DNA from: Ceratorhiza oryzae-sativae
Taxonomy: Eukaryota > Basidiomycota > Agaricomycetes > Cantharellales > Ceratobasidiaceae
Assembly: GCA_030998015.1 (NCBI GenBank)
Contig: JARWMV010000004.1
Coordinates: 372,001-436,000, forward strand
DNA length: 64,000 nucleotides
Reading direction: 5' to 3'
Under the pieces are notes generated by a model. The model saw only the letters and a list, made by a program, of their open reading frames with translations. It made no database searches and was not told the DNA's origin. A program made the position numbers and the translations under genes. The first letter of the stretch is position 1; each line of letters opens with the position of its first letter. Shown piece after piece: positions 1 to 11,201 of the stretch.

Positions 1-200
1 GCCAGTACAAGGTGGACTTCACAGGCAGGTACGTGCACATGAAATTGATGAAGGTACGCCTGACAGTTATTCTGGGTAATAGCCAGTCAGCAATCATGAA
101 GTGTTGGTCAGACATAGAGGGGGAAGAGGGGGACTTATGGGTATCAAAAAACATAGAATGGGTGTACTCAGGAGGAAAACCATTCTTTGTATTCCCATAG
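1..200 (+). pseudogene. CRESS-type Rep, C-terminal fragment (Gypsy copy A, cut by window edge)
   Basis: The frame is open from base 3 and ends at the TAG at 198-200. It matches the last 65 or so codons of the Rep-like genes at 22934-24082 and 45413-46568. The visible part holds helicase motif C (VILGNS, the sensor Asn of superfamily 3 helicases) and the shared ending GGKPFFVFP. The endonuclease and Walker motifs lie outside the window. Downstream order (hairpin, purine tract, LTR) is the same as in the other two copies, so this is the 3' end of a third copy of the same Gypsy element. Whether the full gene is open cannot be judged here. Confidence 0.75.
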
Positions 201-317
201 AATAATTTACTGTATTGTACAACTTCTGCTATGCCCATCCAAACAGTTGGGGCATTCTGAGAAGAAGCAAATGACTCCTCACCCCTGGATAACCTCCACA
301 ACAAAGAAAAGAAAAAC

Positions 318-444
318 AATCTCATGTAACATAGAGGTTAAGGGGTCTAGCCTGACTCAGCCTCACCTCATTGAACAATACTGAATCAGCCAAAAGGTCA
401 TTGGTTCAAGTCCAGCACCCTTAACCTCCTTGGTGCATGAGATT
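318..444 (+). other. Conserved long hairpin with tRNA-like B-box (copy A)
   Basis: Arms AATCTCATG/CATGAGATT enclose a second pair, GAGGTTAAGGG/CCCTTAACCTC. The internal B-box is GGTTCAAGTCC, one CpG transition away from the perfect B-box in copy B. It lies between the Rep stop and the 3' LTR, as in copies B and C. Confidence 0.55.
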
Positions 445-510
445 CCTTTTGCATAAAGGATCTAAATCATGTCTCAAGGTCCCCCAAGACATGTCCAAAG
501 GGGGGGATAA

Positions 511-1066
511 TGTTATGACCTGTCAAACAGACATAACAGAGTAACCAAATATTTTTACAGATTTATGGCATTTTTCCTAAGTGGAACAAGCCATAAACAA
601 GGTCACATGACCTTGGTGCTTAACCAGTGCTTACAGTGGTTACCCTGAACTCACTCCAGCATTTCTCTCCCTTGTTACTTGGAGCGAGGAGCAAGTTGTC
701 ACATGATCTTGGCGCTTATGGCAGGATCACATGACCTCAGCGCTTACCCCTTGGACCTTGTGTGGCTCTATAAGATTTGGAGCCACACAAACTTAAGATA
801 AACAATTACCTAACCCATAGTACTGTATATAACCTGTACCTACTGTGGATTGTGCTTAAATAATACATCTGCAGCCACTGCAGCCACAGGCATATATAAG
901 AAGGATAAAGCAAGACTGGACACCTCAGCTTGCTTTATGTTGTCAACCACCATAGACCATAGCAAACACTGTAACTAGAACACTCAATACATACTGCATA
1001 ACATCAAACTGTCAACGCAGCCACTACTTAAGTGCTTTGCAAGGAAGCATCCAGAGGGTCACAACA
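511..1066 (+). repeat. 3' LTR of Gypsy copy A
   Basis: A 556 bp LTR running TGTTATGACC to GGTCACAACA, preceded by a purine tract (AAAGGGGGGGATAA) and matching the LTRs at 13491, 24392, 30429 and 46879. CpG sites seen in copy B are mostly TG or CA here, so it is an older or more deaminated copy. Confidence 0.9.
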
Positions 1067-1460
1067 ATAAAGTTGAATTCACCATTCCAGTTGTGAGGAT
1101 AACCATTACTTTTCATGGGAGAGTCAGCAGGTGGCTTTAGAAACATGGTCTGAAAATGCAAAGAAAATCCTTGTGACCCAGGGGACAATAGCAGCAACAT
1201 GCCCAGAGCTCAACCCCAAACTTTGTGAACACATCCACCCTCTTCATGAGCATGTTTGGCACTTCTAAAAGACATTCCCCACCTCCAAGAAGAAAGAATG
1301 TGATGCCACAAATCTGGCAGCAGATGCTGACTGTGAAGGTGCTCGTCATGTAAATGAATGTGTTTACCATCTTCACAAATGTGTTCACCATCTTCATGAA
1401 CACATTGACCAGCTTCATGAACATATAGGATAACCAAAATGTTGCCTTTTTCCTGACTTA
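1067..1460 (+). pseudogene. Remnant with heptad-type His/Leu repeats, unknown gene
   Basis: No intact gene. One frame (about 1128-1434) reads through two stops and holds repeated seven-residue units of the type EHIxxLH: CEHIHPLHEHV near 1220, then ECVYHLH, KCVHHLH, EHIDQLH and EHIG near 1354-1431. Such spacing suggests a former coiled coil. It abuts the Tc1 element at 1461, and the sequence beyond that element is also coding-like, so both sides may be parts of one gene. Function is not recognised. Confidence 0.3.
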
Positions 1461-1707
1461 CACTTGCTTACAAAACTGATGCAGCATGTGACCTTTCTCA
1501 TGGTTTCTGAGATTGGACTTGCCAGGTTGGGTGAACAAGTAGACTTGAGCACTTGGCTGTATAATGAAAGTTGTAGCCAGACATTAAATGTATATATAAG
1601 TAGAGTATTGTACAATTTGGAGTGATGCATGAGGACATGTGTGTCACTTGCCAAAAAGGTATGCTGCATCAATTATGTAACTTGGATATCATGCATGGGA
1701 ACAGCCC

Positions 1708-4060
1708 ATGTATGTGCCCACTCTCCCCCTTGCCCACAACAATTTTCAACATCAAACTGACTTGAATATGCCTGGGAGACACATTGATGAGCCTACCAAG
1801 GCATTGAGTTGCAATATGCAAGCTTGGGGGCATAGTACATACAAGATTGGGGCCCAGTTCCACATTAACCCCACTACTGTTAGCTGTATTGCAAAAGAGC
1901 CCAGAAAAACACAAAGCTCCAGCTCAAAGAAGCCTAAAGTGGGTTTCACACACAAACTTACCCCTGCTGATGCTCATTTCACTGCCCTCTTGCTTGCTCA
2001 CACTTGAAATTTTACTGCAGTTGACCTGCAGCAAGAGTTCTTCCCCTCTGTTCACCCTCAAACTGTGTGCCAAGCCCTTTGTGATGCTGGTTTACACACA
2101 CACATGCATTGGAAGGTCCCATTCATCAATCAACAGAACCAGCTTTGCTGTTTTGACTGGTCTACAGACCATGCCATATGGGACTTTGCACAATGGCTCT
2201 GAGGCATTTTGTCAGGTGAAAGTAAATTCAATATTTTTGGTTCAGACAGAAAAGCCTATACATGGCACAGGAAGGGCAAAGGCCTAGACCCTCATACACA
2301 TCAAAACTCATCAAGCATGGCAGCAGAAATGTTAAAGTATGGGGCTGCATTACATCAAGAGGAGTCAGGTGCCTCCACTGCATTGATGGAATCCTCACTG
2401 GTTTGCGCTACACTGAGATTCTTCAAGAATTGCTGCTTGGGACATTAAAAGACTATAAACTGTCCAAGAAAAACATTTTTTTTCAGCAGGATAACAACCC
2501 AAAACATACTTCTCACATTGCCAAGAAATGGCTGTCCTATCACTGCATCAATGTTTTGCCTTGGCCCTCATCTAGTCCTGGCCTAAATATTATTGAGCAT
2601 GTTTTGGACTACTTGGACAGGATGATACATGCATGAGACCACTTACCTTGCAACAAGGATGAGCTCCGGTTGACACTGGAGGAAGAATGGCATTGTATCC
2701 CACAAGACTTTATTGACCAACTGTTATGGGTCAGGGTACACTTGAATATCTAGAGCTTAAGAAAATGTAGATATGTTAATATACACTAATCATACTCAAT
2801 ACTTCTTAAGCTAGAGTAAGAAGGCTCAAAGTAGCTGCAATGCAATCAAGTAATACTCAAGGTAGTCTTAATCTTTCGCAGTGTAAACTGACTAATTTAT
2901 AGGTATAAACAGCAAGACTACTATGGTCAGGTTCCCTTAGATATCTTAAATGTAGTTCAGCCCTAGTCGCTTGGACTAACTGATACTAATCTTAATACTA
3001 GACTTATGTGATAGCTTATGGGATAGATGGTGGGCTGCCTAATGTGTGTACTTCCTCAGCTACAGGTACTTAGATTTCCTCTAATAGCTGGTACTTAATG
3101 TCACGCTCAATCAGGCAATATTGTATCCTTATATATCTCTGTATATAAGATACAATGACTCAGACAGTATATAACTAATATGGTACTTTATTCCTCAGTA
3201 CTAGTTATATAAGAAATCACACACAGACAAGAGAAATAGAAAGAGAAAAGAAACCAATAACTGGTCTGGGTTGAGTAGAGGAGGAGGATGTGGTCTGGAA
3301 GGGCCTCAGAGGAGGTCCTTTTATACCCTGAGGAGGGCACTCCAGAGCCAAATAGATGCATGCATGCCAGTGCAATCATCAAAAGAGAGTACTGCTATAC
3401 TTGGGGTACACCCTAGCCCAGTATAGGATATGAGAGTAAAGACAGGGTGTGGATTGAAGGCATTGATGCATCTGAGACCTGCTATTGGCTTGTAGATCAT
3501 ATTATCATAGTATATACATGTAATGAATGGAGGCTACATCTCAGTGAGTCAAAAAGTGAGTCAGAGAAGCTTCTGGATCAATTTGGAAGGCTCTCCTGAC
3601 TCACTGGAGTCATTAGATCTTGATTGATGGTCCAATAAGATTCTAATGATCTTCGGGCCATTCTGGCGCGAGGATCTGGTGGATCGTGACGATCTTCGGG
3701 CAGCAGATAGCGCCGAAGATTAGCTATCGATAGAGCATAAGATCGCTTTGATAGCGTAAGCGGTTGCCGAGATATGAGCGGCGCGATGTTGTAATCAATA
3801 TCTCTCTGAGCTCTTAAGATAAAATCATGATAAAATATGTGTTGGAAAGAGAAGATTTTGTACTATTCAATGGACACAAATGGTACCAATTTGGATGCAT
3901 ACAAATTCATTCAATTTCAAGAAAATTACAGAGGCATCACTTGAGGTTGGCAGAGCAGACTAAAATAATAGAACATGTTAGTAATCCATAACACCAACTA
4001 TATGCATCAATCCCAACTTGAGTTCAAAGTGTTATTGAGGGAAGGGGAGGAAATATATGA
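1708..4060 (+). pseudogene. Tc1-type transposase, decayed and split by D1
   Basis: The reading pieces join across one frameshift near 2280 and the D1 insertion at 2722. The N-terminal part (1708-2200) has the helix-turn-helix segment. The catalytic core follows: KVWGCITSRG near 2335, FQQDNNPKHTS near 2483 (second catalytic Asp) and SSPGLNIIEHV near 2570 (catalytic Glu). The first catalytic Asp is lost (LSGESKF where DESKF is expected, near 2209). The C-terminus resumes exactly across D1: FIDQL before it and YASIPT after it, as expected for this family. Several stops are present. A transposase of this family cuts and pastes between TA dinucleotides; this copy cannot. Confidence 0.8.
2722..3993 (-). 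repeat. Solo LTR, family D (D1), inside the Tc1 transposase
   Basis: 1272 bp, TGTTATGG to CCATAACA ends in minus orientation, target duplication CCAAC on both sides. It has no ORF of note. It matches D2, D3, D4 and D5 in this window. Confidence 0.85.
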
Positions 4061-4387
4061 TTTTAAACATCCTGGTGCATATGTAGTGTGTTCTGTGAGA
4101 TGGGAAGTGTGACTCATGGCTATAGAGCTGCCTTTGTTGGAAGCAGCACTTGAAGTTACATAATTGATGCAGCATACCTTTTTGGTGAGTGACACACATG
4201 TCCTTGTGCATCACTCCAAATTGTATGATAATTTACAGATATATACATTTGATGTCTGGCTACAACTTTTACTATATTGCTGAGTGCTCAAGTCTACTTG
4301 TTCACCCAACCTGGCAAGCCCAATCTCACAAACCATGAGAAAGGTCACATGCTGCATCAATTTTGTAAGCAAATGTGATGGGTGTTC

Positions 4388-5392
4388 ATGCATGAACAGT
4401 CCCAGAATCTACTCTAGTGGCTCTTTCATTATGGAGCACTTCTGTGGATACTTGCTTTGCCCAGCCCTTGCAAATCAGGTGCAGCCTTGGGAATATCTTG
4501 CAAACTTTATTCAGTGGCAAGCACAACTGCAAATCATGGCATGTGTCAATGACATGCCAGAACTCCTCTGACCAATTCCAAATCTCACACTACAGTTTGG
4601 TGAGCTGGTATCTACAAAGGAAGTAATTTATGAGTTCTGTGAGTGCCTAATACATACACTGCATACAAGAAAATCTAATAATTCCTCAGAGCTGGACTAT
4701 GTACTCAGGCAACCTGTGCAGCACAGATACCAAGCAAGCACTCAAACAAAGCAGCAAATTTACTCTTATTTCTCACTTGCAGAAGCCAGGCCAGGATTTT
4801 TGATGTCCTCCCAGGAGCTCCATGAACAAGTGATTTGGGACACTCTTACCCACTATGGTCACTTTCAACTGGCCAACATGGGAGATAGAGTGCAGGAGGC
4901 TGATCTCATTGAGAATGACATTGCACATGACAATTCATATGTCTGTGTACAACTTTTGGATTTGCCTTATTTTGTGACTGTTCAACTACTGATCTATTTT
5001 TTGTGCCAGTATGTAGGCCTCCCAGATAAGAGCACTGCTCACCCCCATGCTCCAGATATAGCAGAGGAACAGGTCTATTATGCCCTTGGGCTCAATGTTT
5101 TTTATGTGGAGTGGACTCATAATCAGGTGTAAGTCTTTTTATTTTATTTTTTGTTTCAACTTGAATTGAAAAGGTCTCATTTTATGTCAATGTCAATGAG
5201 AGGGTACCATTTCTGCTCACCCATGTCCAGGATTGTAAGACAAACAGGCTCAATGCCACACTACCCAAGAACCCCATAGTCACATACAACCAACTCAACT
5301 CTCTGGAGATCATCAACCTCAGTATGATACAGGCTGCTGTTGGAAGGATACAGGTTGGTGTCAGTCACCACACATGGGCAATTATAGACTGA
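4388..5392 (+). pseudogene. Unknown protein gene remnant (gene L), two exons
   Basis: A single frame runs from about 4392 to an intron at 5127-5173 (47 bp, GTGTAA to AAG, phase 0) and on to TGA at 5390-5392. A TGA at 4569-4571 breaks it. Exon 1 contains SFIMEHFCGYLLCPALAN and LDLPYFVTVQLLIYFLCQYVG, hydrophobic but not clearly transmembrane. Exon 2 encodes FYVNVNERVPFLLTHVQDC and ends GRIQVGVSHHTWAIID. The ending reminds me of proteins found near fungal transposons, but I cannot name a family. It starts just after the Tc1 right end and shares CpG-poor base use with 1067-1460, so it may be the rest of a gene that the Tc1 element entered. Function unknown. Confidence 0.4.
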
Positions 5393-5824
5393 AGCTGAGG
5401 TGCATGCCCAGTGTTCAACAGTGAAGATGGGCAACCCAATCCCAACTTGAACTAAGAGTTGTGTCCTGTGTTTGTTTTTATCTTATCCTTATAACACTAG
5501 CATTTGTCCCCCCTTTTTTGTTTTATTGAATGCCTCTGTTTTGTCTGTTCTATCCTTTCTCTCTGTTTGATGCTCTTACTTGCCTGTTGTTGCCAACTGT
5601 ATTTTTAGCACATTGCCTTTTGTTAGTTGTCCATTATGCTTTTTATCTGTCTGAATGCACTTTTGACACTCATAGTGTGTCTTCATACATCCCGGTTTTG
5701 TCATATAGCACACACATACACTCTCCTCAAGTCCTGGACTTGATTAAGTCCCAGCTGCTGGCCAACAGACTCCCCTTGATCCAGGACTTAATTAGGTCCC
5801 TGCATTGATTCCGATGTACTAAGA
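5393..5824. other. Gene-free AT-rich spacer with a partial palindrome
   Basis: Nothing coding is convincing. At 5730-5800 there is an imperfect inverted repeat (AAGTCCTGGACTTGATTAAG and CCAGGACTTAATTAGG) just before the MITE-like element. Confidence 0.3.
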
Positions 5825-6212
5825 GCAGTCCAGGGACTGAAAAAATGCCATTCAAATGGACTTTCAATTGCCCAAACCTCTTTGAGCCCCCCGCCAAACG
5901 GCTCAGCAAAAACCTGTGGGGGTAATGGTGTGTCATTAGGCATAAGGAGGGGTAATGAAAATGGGGGTGTAGTAATGGTGTCATTATGCCAAATTACACT
6001 TGTGTAATGGGATAATGACAGATAATTATGTGTCATTTCATGGAATTACACCATTACTACACCCCCCTGTTTCATTACACCTCAAGTTTTTCCTGAGGGG
6101 GGAAAATGGTGTCAGATGGACGTGCTCACTGAATGGATTGAATAAAATTACCGCCGGGACTGCCAGAGAAGCCAATGGTCCCTTCGCACTGACATCCAGT
6201 CCCTAGACTTGC
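5825..6212. mobile_element. MITE-like element, 388 bp
   Basis: The ends are inverted repeats: GCAGTCCAGGGACTG on the left and GCAAGTCTAGGGACTG read inward from the right. Internal GGTGTAGTAATGGTG and CACCATTACTACACC arms add a long inner inverted repeat. No coding capacity. I see no convincing target duplication, so the superfamily is open. Confidence 0.4.
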
Positions 6213-6221
6213 CACAGTGAT

Positions 6222-6602
6222 ATGTGTTCACACCAGTTATGGAAACATAACCTATCTCAAGCTCGAAAGCTAAGTCTAGTGTTTAAAGACCTTGGCCTAC
6301 CGTCTGGCCATCGCATCGACCCACTGCTTCGAGAGGGTCAGCTCCCCTTATTGGAAGTAACAATGCTAGATCTTCTCAATATTATCATTGAAGGGCTGTG
6401 TGCTCCGTCAAACGGCGAACGTGCGGCAGAGCTGCAGACCGACTCGGATTTTGCTGTCTCCAACTTAGATGAGCTTGCCGGCCTGCTGGAGGCTCCCGGA
6501 ACCAACTCAAACCAGGTGCCAGTTCAAATCTCCAAGGATGCACAAATTCTAGAGGTTAGCGACGATGGCAACGACGGAGAATGGGCGAATTGGCGCCCGT
6601 GA
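6222..6602 (+). CDS. Hypothetical protein, possibly the C-terminal part of a host gene
   Basis: A 126-codon frame with normal CpG content, unlike the surrounding repeats. It reads as a soluble, Leu-rich N-terminal half (FKDLGLPSGHRIDPLLREGQ, then LDLLNIIIEGL) and an acidic tail (EVSDDGNDGEWANWRP). The frame is open upstream of the first ATG up to the MITE-like element, so the 5' part may be lost or spliced. I do not recognise the family. It is the left edge of the only host-like island in the window. Confidence 0.35.
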   Translation: MCSHQLWKHNLSQARKLSLVFKDLGLPSGHRIDPLLREGQLPLLEVTMLDLLNIIIEGLCAPSNGERAAELQTDSDFAVSNLDELAGLLEAPGTNSNQVPVQISKDAQILEVSDDGNDGEWANWRP

Positions 6603-7326
6603 TTTTGTAGATCTTATCAATTCATCAATTTATATCATCTTATCTTATCTGGGCTTATTTACAGTTTATACTTGTAATTTAGTCGTGTCCTGAGAGCTGG
6701 TAAGTAAGAAACCGGTAAGTTACAAACTCCGGAGTTTTCCCCGAACACTATCGTGAGGCACAGTCCGTTAGATGTCATTTCTCGCCGAGTACTCGAGCTA
6801 TCAGGCTCATGATTTGCACAAAATTGACTCATAGTCTCCTCTGTCTAAGCGTGTCTTCAGAATCTCGGTGCGCTTGTTCGTTGCCGAGAATTAACTCGTT
6901 TAATCCCTCTAGGTACCGATTGTTCGCAAGTTGCGCCATCAAAAAGCGACCTATATCATCGTGTTCGCCTGAATTTTCCGCGTCGAACGGTAGAGCTCAA
7001 GTCGTGATACCGGATCTACACGAGTTGCATGTACCAGAATATATATTTTAGATTGTTTGGCCCTCCAAAAAGTTTGGTCGGCACGAACTTTTGACAACCG
7101 CAGTAAGCCACTTTGAAGCGATCTTTATCAATCCGATTCAACAAAAAATAGTGGCGCTTGGCTCCGCAAACCTTTTTGCAAACGACGATGAGGCCTATCA
7201 ACGAGGAAAAAGAGGAAGTCTACTGTATCTCGGCAAGTAAGCAAGGTGCACCGCCCGGTCACGGGGCACATCGATACAAATTTGAGATTACAAAATGACC
7301 CATATTAAGCAGGGTATTATGGCGAG
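6603..7326. other. Intergenic, host-like
   Basis: No convincing gene. Base composition and CpG content match the patatin-like gene. Short frames on both strands lack recognisable motifs. It may hold the 3' untranslated part of the patatin-like gene. Confidence 0.3.
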
Positions 7327-8673
7327 TCAAGGGATGTTTGGCCCTGATGTGGGTGACAACCAATGGAAGCCTCTGAATCGAGGGTTGGCAACTTGTTGTA
7401 CAGACGCGGCCGGCTGACGCTCTATGATTGTACGAACGACGCTCTCAATATCCTGGGCGATAGTAGAGCGTTGAATGTAGCTCCTAGTGTGAGCTCGCAC
7501 CTCCTGAACCCTCTTCCACTCCTCCAGCCCAACCTCCTCAAGTCCCTGGTCGACATTGAATCGAAAGTAAAAATTCTCGTTTTGAAAACGATCGGTGAGA
7601 AGCTGGTGGGTTTCTTCCCCGTTGACCGCCATTTTTCGCAGTAAGCTCGGAGCGCGAAATAGCGTAAGTCGAGGGAAACCTCTTGCTGGGCGTAGGCGAA
7701 TCACATTTTCTCGCCCCGTGCCTAGACTGAGAACACAAGCCACGGATCGCCCGGAGAACTGAATAGCAGCCTCGTTAACCAGTTCTAGAGTCGGGTTAGT
7801 GCCCTTTAGTCCGCTGTTTGAGAACCGCGTCGTCAAATGATCTTCCGTAGCAATGAAGGGCTTGAAAAAGTATGGTGCAGCAGTGGTTGCACAGGCAGCC
7901 TCCGCGATAGTACAGTTCATAGTGGAATTCCTGATGACGTCGTACGTCCGCAGACGTTGGTTGAAACCAAGCTTTCCGATCATTGTGGCACAAACAAAAC
8001 TAAAGACAGTTGTGTGATTCAGGAAACGAACCACTATAACATGGATACGTACACCAGGCATGAGTTTTGGGCAGAAGTTTCACGCAGCATCATTCCCATG
8101 TTGTGCTCCGGACTCGAATGCCCACTTTCACGAGAATGCCCACTTTCACGAGTGGCCGCTGGTTCAAGTGGGCTTTCGAGCGGCGTCGACGTATCGGCAA
8201 TGACGTCGCAGATCGCCCGCTTGAGTGAACTGGATTTGAATTTCCCTTCGTTCCACCACCACTTTGTCGCCGAAAATGTTTGTTGAGCAAGCCGAACGTA
8301 TGCTTGAATAGTATCGTCAACGGACATGCGCAGTCGACCGAGCATCAATGCGATCAGACTGACAACATCAACATATCAGCGAACTAGAAACGACCTAAAT
8401 AAATGAGATCATACCCCCCAGTCCCAGTCCCACAGATCATGTCGAAGACTTGCCAAGGATGGACAACTACGTGATTGTTCCCGTTCTTTGTCAACTCCCC
8501 GTTCAGGCGAAACATGATTTTCTGAAGAATAAAGAGTGACGAGAGCCCTCGGATCCCCCCTCCATCTCGAACGAAAATTAGACTTTGCGATGATGCGGTT
8601 AAGTGTGATGCAGCGAACCAAATGACAGGAGACAGATGGCGCGTGAAGTCCTATCACGAGGGCATGAGCTCAT
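7327..8673 (-). CDS. Patatin-like phospholipase homologue with substituted catalytic residues, four exons
   Basis: Proposed exons on the minus strand: 8673-8627, 8582-8415, 8358-8053 and 7999-7327. The introns are 44, 56 and 53 bp; the last two have good donors (GTATGA, GTACGT) and all phases agree, giving about 397 residues. The patatin fold is clear: glycine-rich oxyanion segment DGGGIRGLSS near residue 22, then FDMICGTGTGG, LIALMLGRLRMSVDD, CTIAEAACATTAAPYFF and VLSLGTGRE. In active enzymes the nucleophile motif is GTSTGG and the second motif is DGG/DGA. Here the Ser is Gly (GTGTGG, about 8418-8432) and the Asp-Gly is Asn-Ser (FSNSGLKGTNP). Acyl hydrolase activity is therefore unlikely. 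In fungi such domains also occur at the N-terminus of NLR-type proteins, but this one stops soon after the domain. The first exon and its weak donor (GTCATT) are the least certain parts. Confidence 0.8.
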
Positions 8674-9377
8674 GGTGCTACCACTTGAAGCTAATGGTGG
8701 ATGTTAGGCGTTCGGGCTGGTATCCTCGCGGCGACACCAAGCTCGTTCCTCAGGCAAGCATATCCAATGACAGGGGAAAAAGGAACAGCTGTACACGTTG
8801 CGAGCCTCATGCTGTGGATTGTTTATTATGGTATGTGATTCTGATGCCAGGAACGTATCACCGTGACAACAACATTCGTTATGGCAAATGACCGTCAAGT
8901 GAAAAGAGCCGCCCTTTCAGTGCCGGAACTAATGAGCGTAGCGAATAATATAAGAAACATTAAAGTCTCAGCACGAACGGAGTCGAGCTGAGGAGGAACG
9001 CGTATATATAGACAGCCATACTCCTGAGACACACACAGAACAAATAAGGGCGATAGAATCATCCCGAAAGAATGCCAACGCAAACTGGAAATGGAAACAT
9101 CCGCCACCGGAGATTCCCCTTGATGCCGCGGACACAAAGGATCACCGAATATACGGAGATGTGCTCCGGTGACCTTGTCACTTAGCAGGAGCCTCGAAAG
9201 GTAACTGGCCCAGATGTTAGTTACCACATGTTACTTACTGGTAAATAACTCCTATGCAGAACCAAATTTTAAATTCAACTGCATTTTCTATTTTCCACGT
9301 ATTTTCTACTTAGAATTCGATGACAAAGCTCGGTCATCAAAGACAATCGGGGTCCAATAAACATGAGCGCCGAGACC
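8674..9377. other. Intergenic upstream of the patatin-like gene
   Basis: Host-like composition to about 9230, then a change to AT-rich repeat sequence. No supported gene. The segment 8674-9000 would contain the promoter of the minus-strand gene; I see no clear signal. Confidence 0.3.
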
Positions 9378-11025
9378 CACTCTGCATAAGCAGAGCATCC
9401 AATTTTTTGGATGTTGAAAGTGGATGTTAGGGCCAGTTTATGTAGGCAAAGTATCCATATTGTGATGCAAAATCTTAAAATTGGGTGTTTTGCCCATTTT
9501 CTACATGCATTTGTTGGGACCAGAACAATCCCAACAACATGAATCCTAGCACAGTAACACTTGTGTTGAAGGTGCCACAGTCCAAAGGCCACCTAAAATC
9601 CAAAAGTGGACAAAATGTCTATTTTATAAGGATGTGATGCTGATTTCTGGCATGCCAGAATTAGCCTCAAGATGCAAATTTCCACCTGGAATGCTGCCGA
9701 AATTTCAGCATTTAAGCGCCAGGATTTCTATGTTATGCTAGCAAGGGAATGCAAGAATTACTGCTATGGTGGTTGCAAAGATTGTTCTGAAACTTGTCAT
9801 AATAGTTCACCTAATACACTATTAAATGCAGAAAATTTGTAGCTTTCTAATAGTATACTAAAATATATTATAATTATCTTTCCTGAGGTCATTGATGGCA
9901 AAATATGCTACAGAAATATTCAAGGGTAAGTGCAGCTGAACCCCAGGTGAGTTAATGAGCAAAGCCCCATGTAAGCAGTACCATTCCACATGTCTAAGTG
10001 AGGAGATTCCAATGGAAGTAAAAGCTAAGCTCTATGTGTACTATAGGAGGAGCAATCAGTGATTCAGGGTGGTGTAACCCCTGATCAGTGCCACAAGCAC
10101 TAGTGAATCCAGCCATACAAACCTTGCTCCCCCTATGTATTAATGTGCAAAAACTATATGTGGCAATGTGTACAAAAAATCAGCTCCTTAGAAGCAGTAT
10201 TGGGAGATGAAATCAAGGGGGGAAGCCCCCTGAAGGCCAAAAATTGCTCAGGAGACTGGTAGAGGGTGAGCTGGGAGTTTAGAGCCAGTCCAAATGCAAT
10301 GTACAGCTTCAGAAGCTCAGATAACCTATGGATAGGTGGTCACTATTCTATTTAACACAAGGCAAATATCTCAGAAGATGACTGACACTGTTTCAACTGG
10401 TTTATCACACTACATGGCTGCACCATGAACAATTCACCTTGTTGCAGGCCCTCTGTATGAAAAGCACAGAGCTGTATGAGGGTTTCTGAGGTCCAGGAGT
10501 CCATTTACAGTGCTGGATTTTCCATGAGTAGCCTCCAGTACTGAGTTCTAGGAGGTGAGCATAAGTGGGCTTATTTTTTTCACAAACAAACAATTGCACT
10601 GCTGCATATAGGGACTCTTGACCTATTGTTTCTAATACATATCTAACCTCATGATTTTGCACATTTAATGAGCCTCTGATAATAAGAATCTGGTGAGTTT
10701 GTAAAACTGGTCCCCCTTTTAATGCACTGTCACAGATACAAAATGAACTGCAATAAGCCCTATTATTTATTTTAGCCTGGAGTGCTATACATCATTTGAA
10801 AGCCCTGAACTTTCTCTATTTAATGGTGTATATATTGTACTCATGTGCCAGAATTTTGCCAAATGTCTGCATTCCTGCTTGCCAGTGCCAGTGCCAGGGT
10901 GGGAATTGGCAAATACTGATGATTTCTGGCATGCTGGTGACAATTTTCAGCAAAATATCAGTGTCACATCCTTACTATTTTAGATGCCATTGTCCAAAAA
11001 ATTTGGACATTCCCAATCTGCAGAG
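9378..11025. mobile_element. Putative non-autonomous DNA element with nested inverted repeats
   Basis: Two inverted pairs frame 1.65 kb of non-coding sequence. The outer ends both contain CTCTGC/GCAGAG next to a CCAATTTTTTGG-like block (9378-9420 and 10990-11025). The inner arms are 9608-9644 and 10958-10995 (GGACAAAATG...AAGGATGTGAT). A perfect 16 bp palindrome TTCTGGCATGCCAGAA sits just inside the left arm. No transposase is visible and no target duplication was found. Confidence 0.4.
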
Positions 11026-11201
11026 CCACTCACCCCTGTCAGACATGAAACAAACATTGCTCACAGGGCAGACAACTATGAGATATTTCTATACAATAAT
11101 TAAATACAGTTAAATCTTGAATATGTACTTTGTGGGCTTTGATAAGCTTAAAGATGCTTAGAAAGCCATAGCAAGCCACTTTGGTTCAGAAAAAAGTGAA
11201 C

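Larger units (their letters stand above)
1461..4375 (+). mobile_element. Tc1-type DNA transposon with 223 bp terminal inverted repeats, interrupted by solo LTR D1
   Basis: The inverted repeats are 1461-1683 and 4153-4375, both 223 bp, for example CACTTGCTTACAAAACTG at the left against CATTTGCTTACAAAATTG read from the right. Flanking dinucleotides are TA on the left and TG on the right, compatible with a decayed TA duplication. Subtracting D1 and its target duplication leaves about 1.64 kb, a normal Tc1 size. The transposase inside is broken, so the element is dead. Confidence 0.8.

Noticed and set aside
8622..8891. Plus-strand 89-codon frame upstream of the patatin-like gene
   Set aside because: Overlaps the proposed first exon in antisense and shows no motif.
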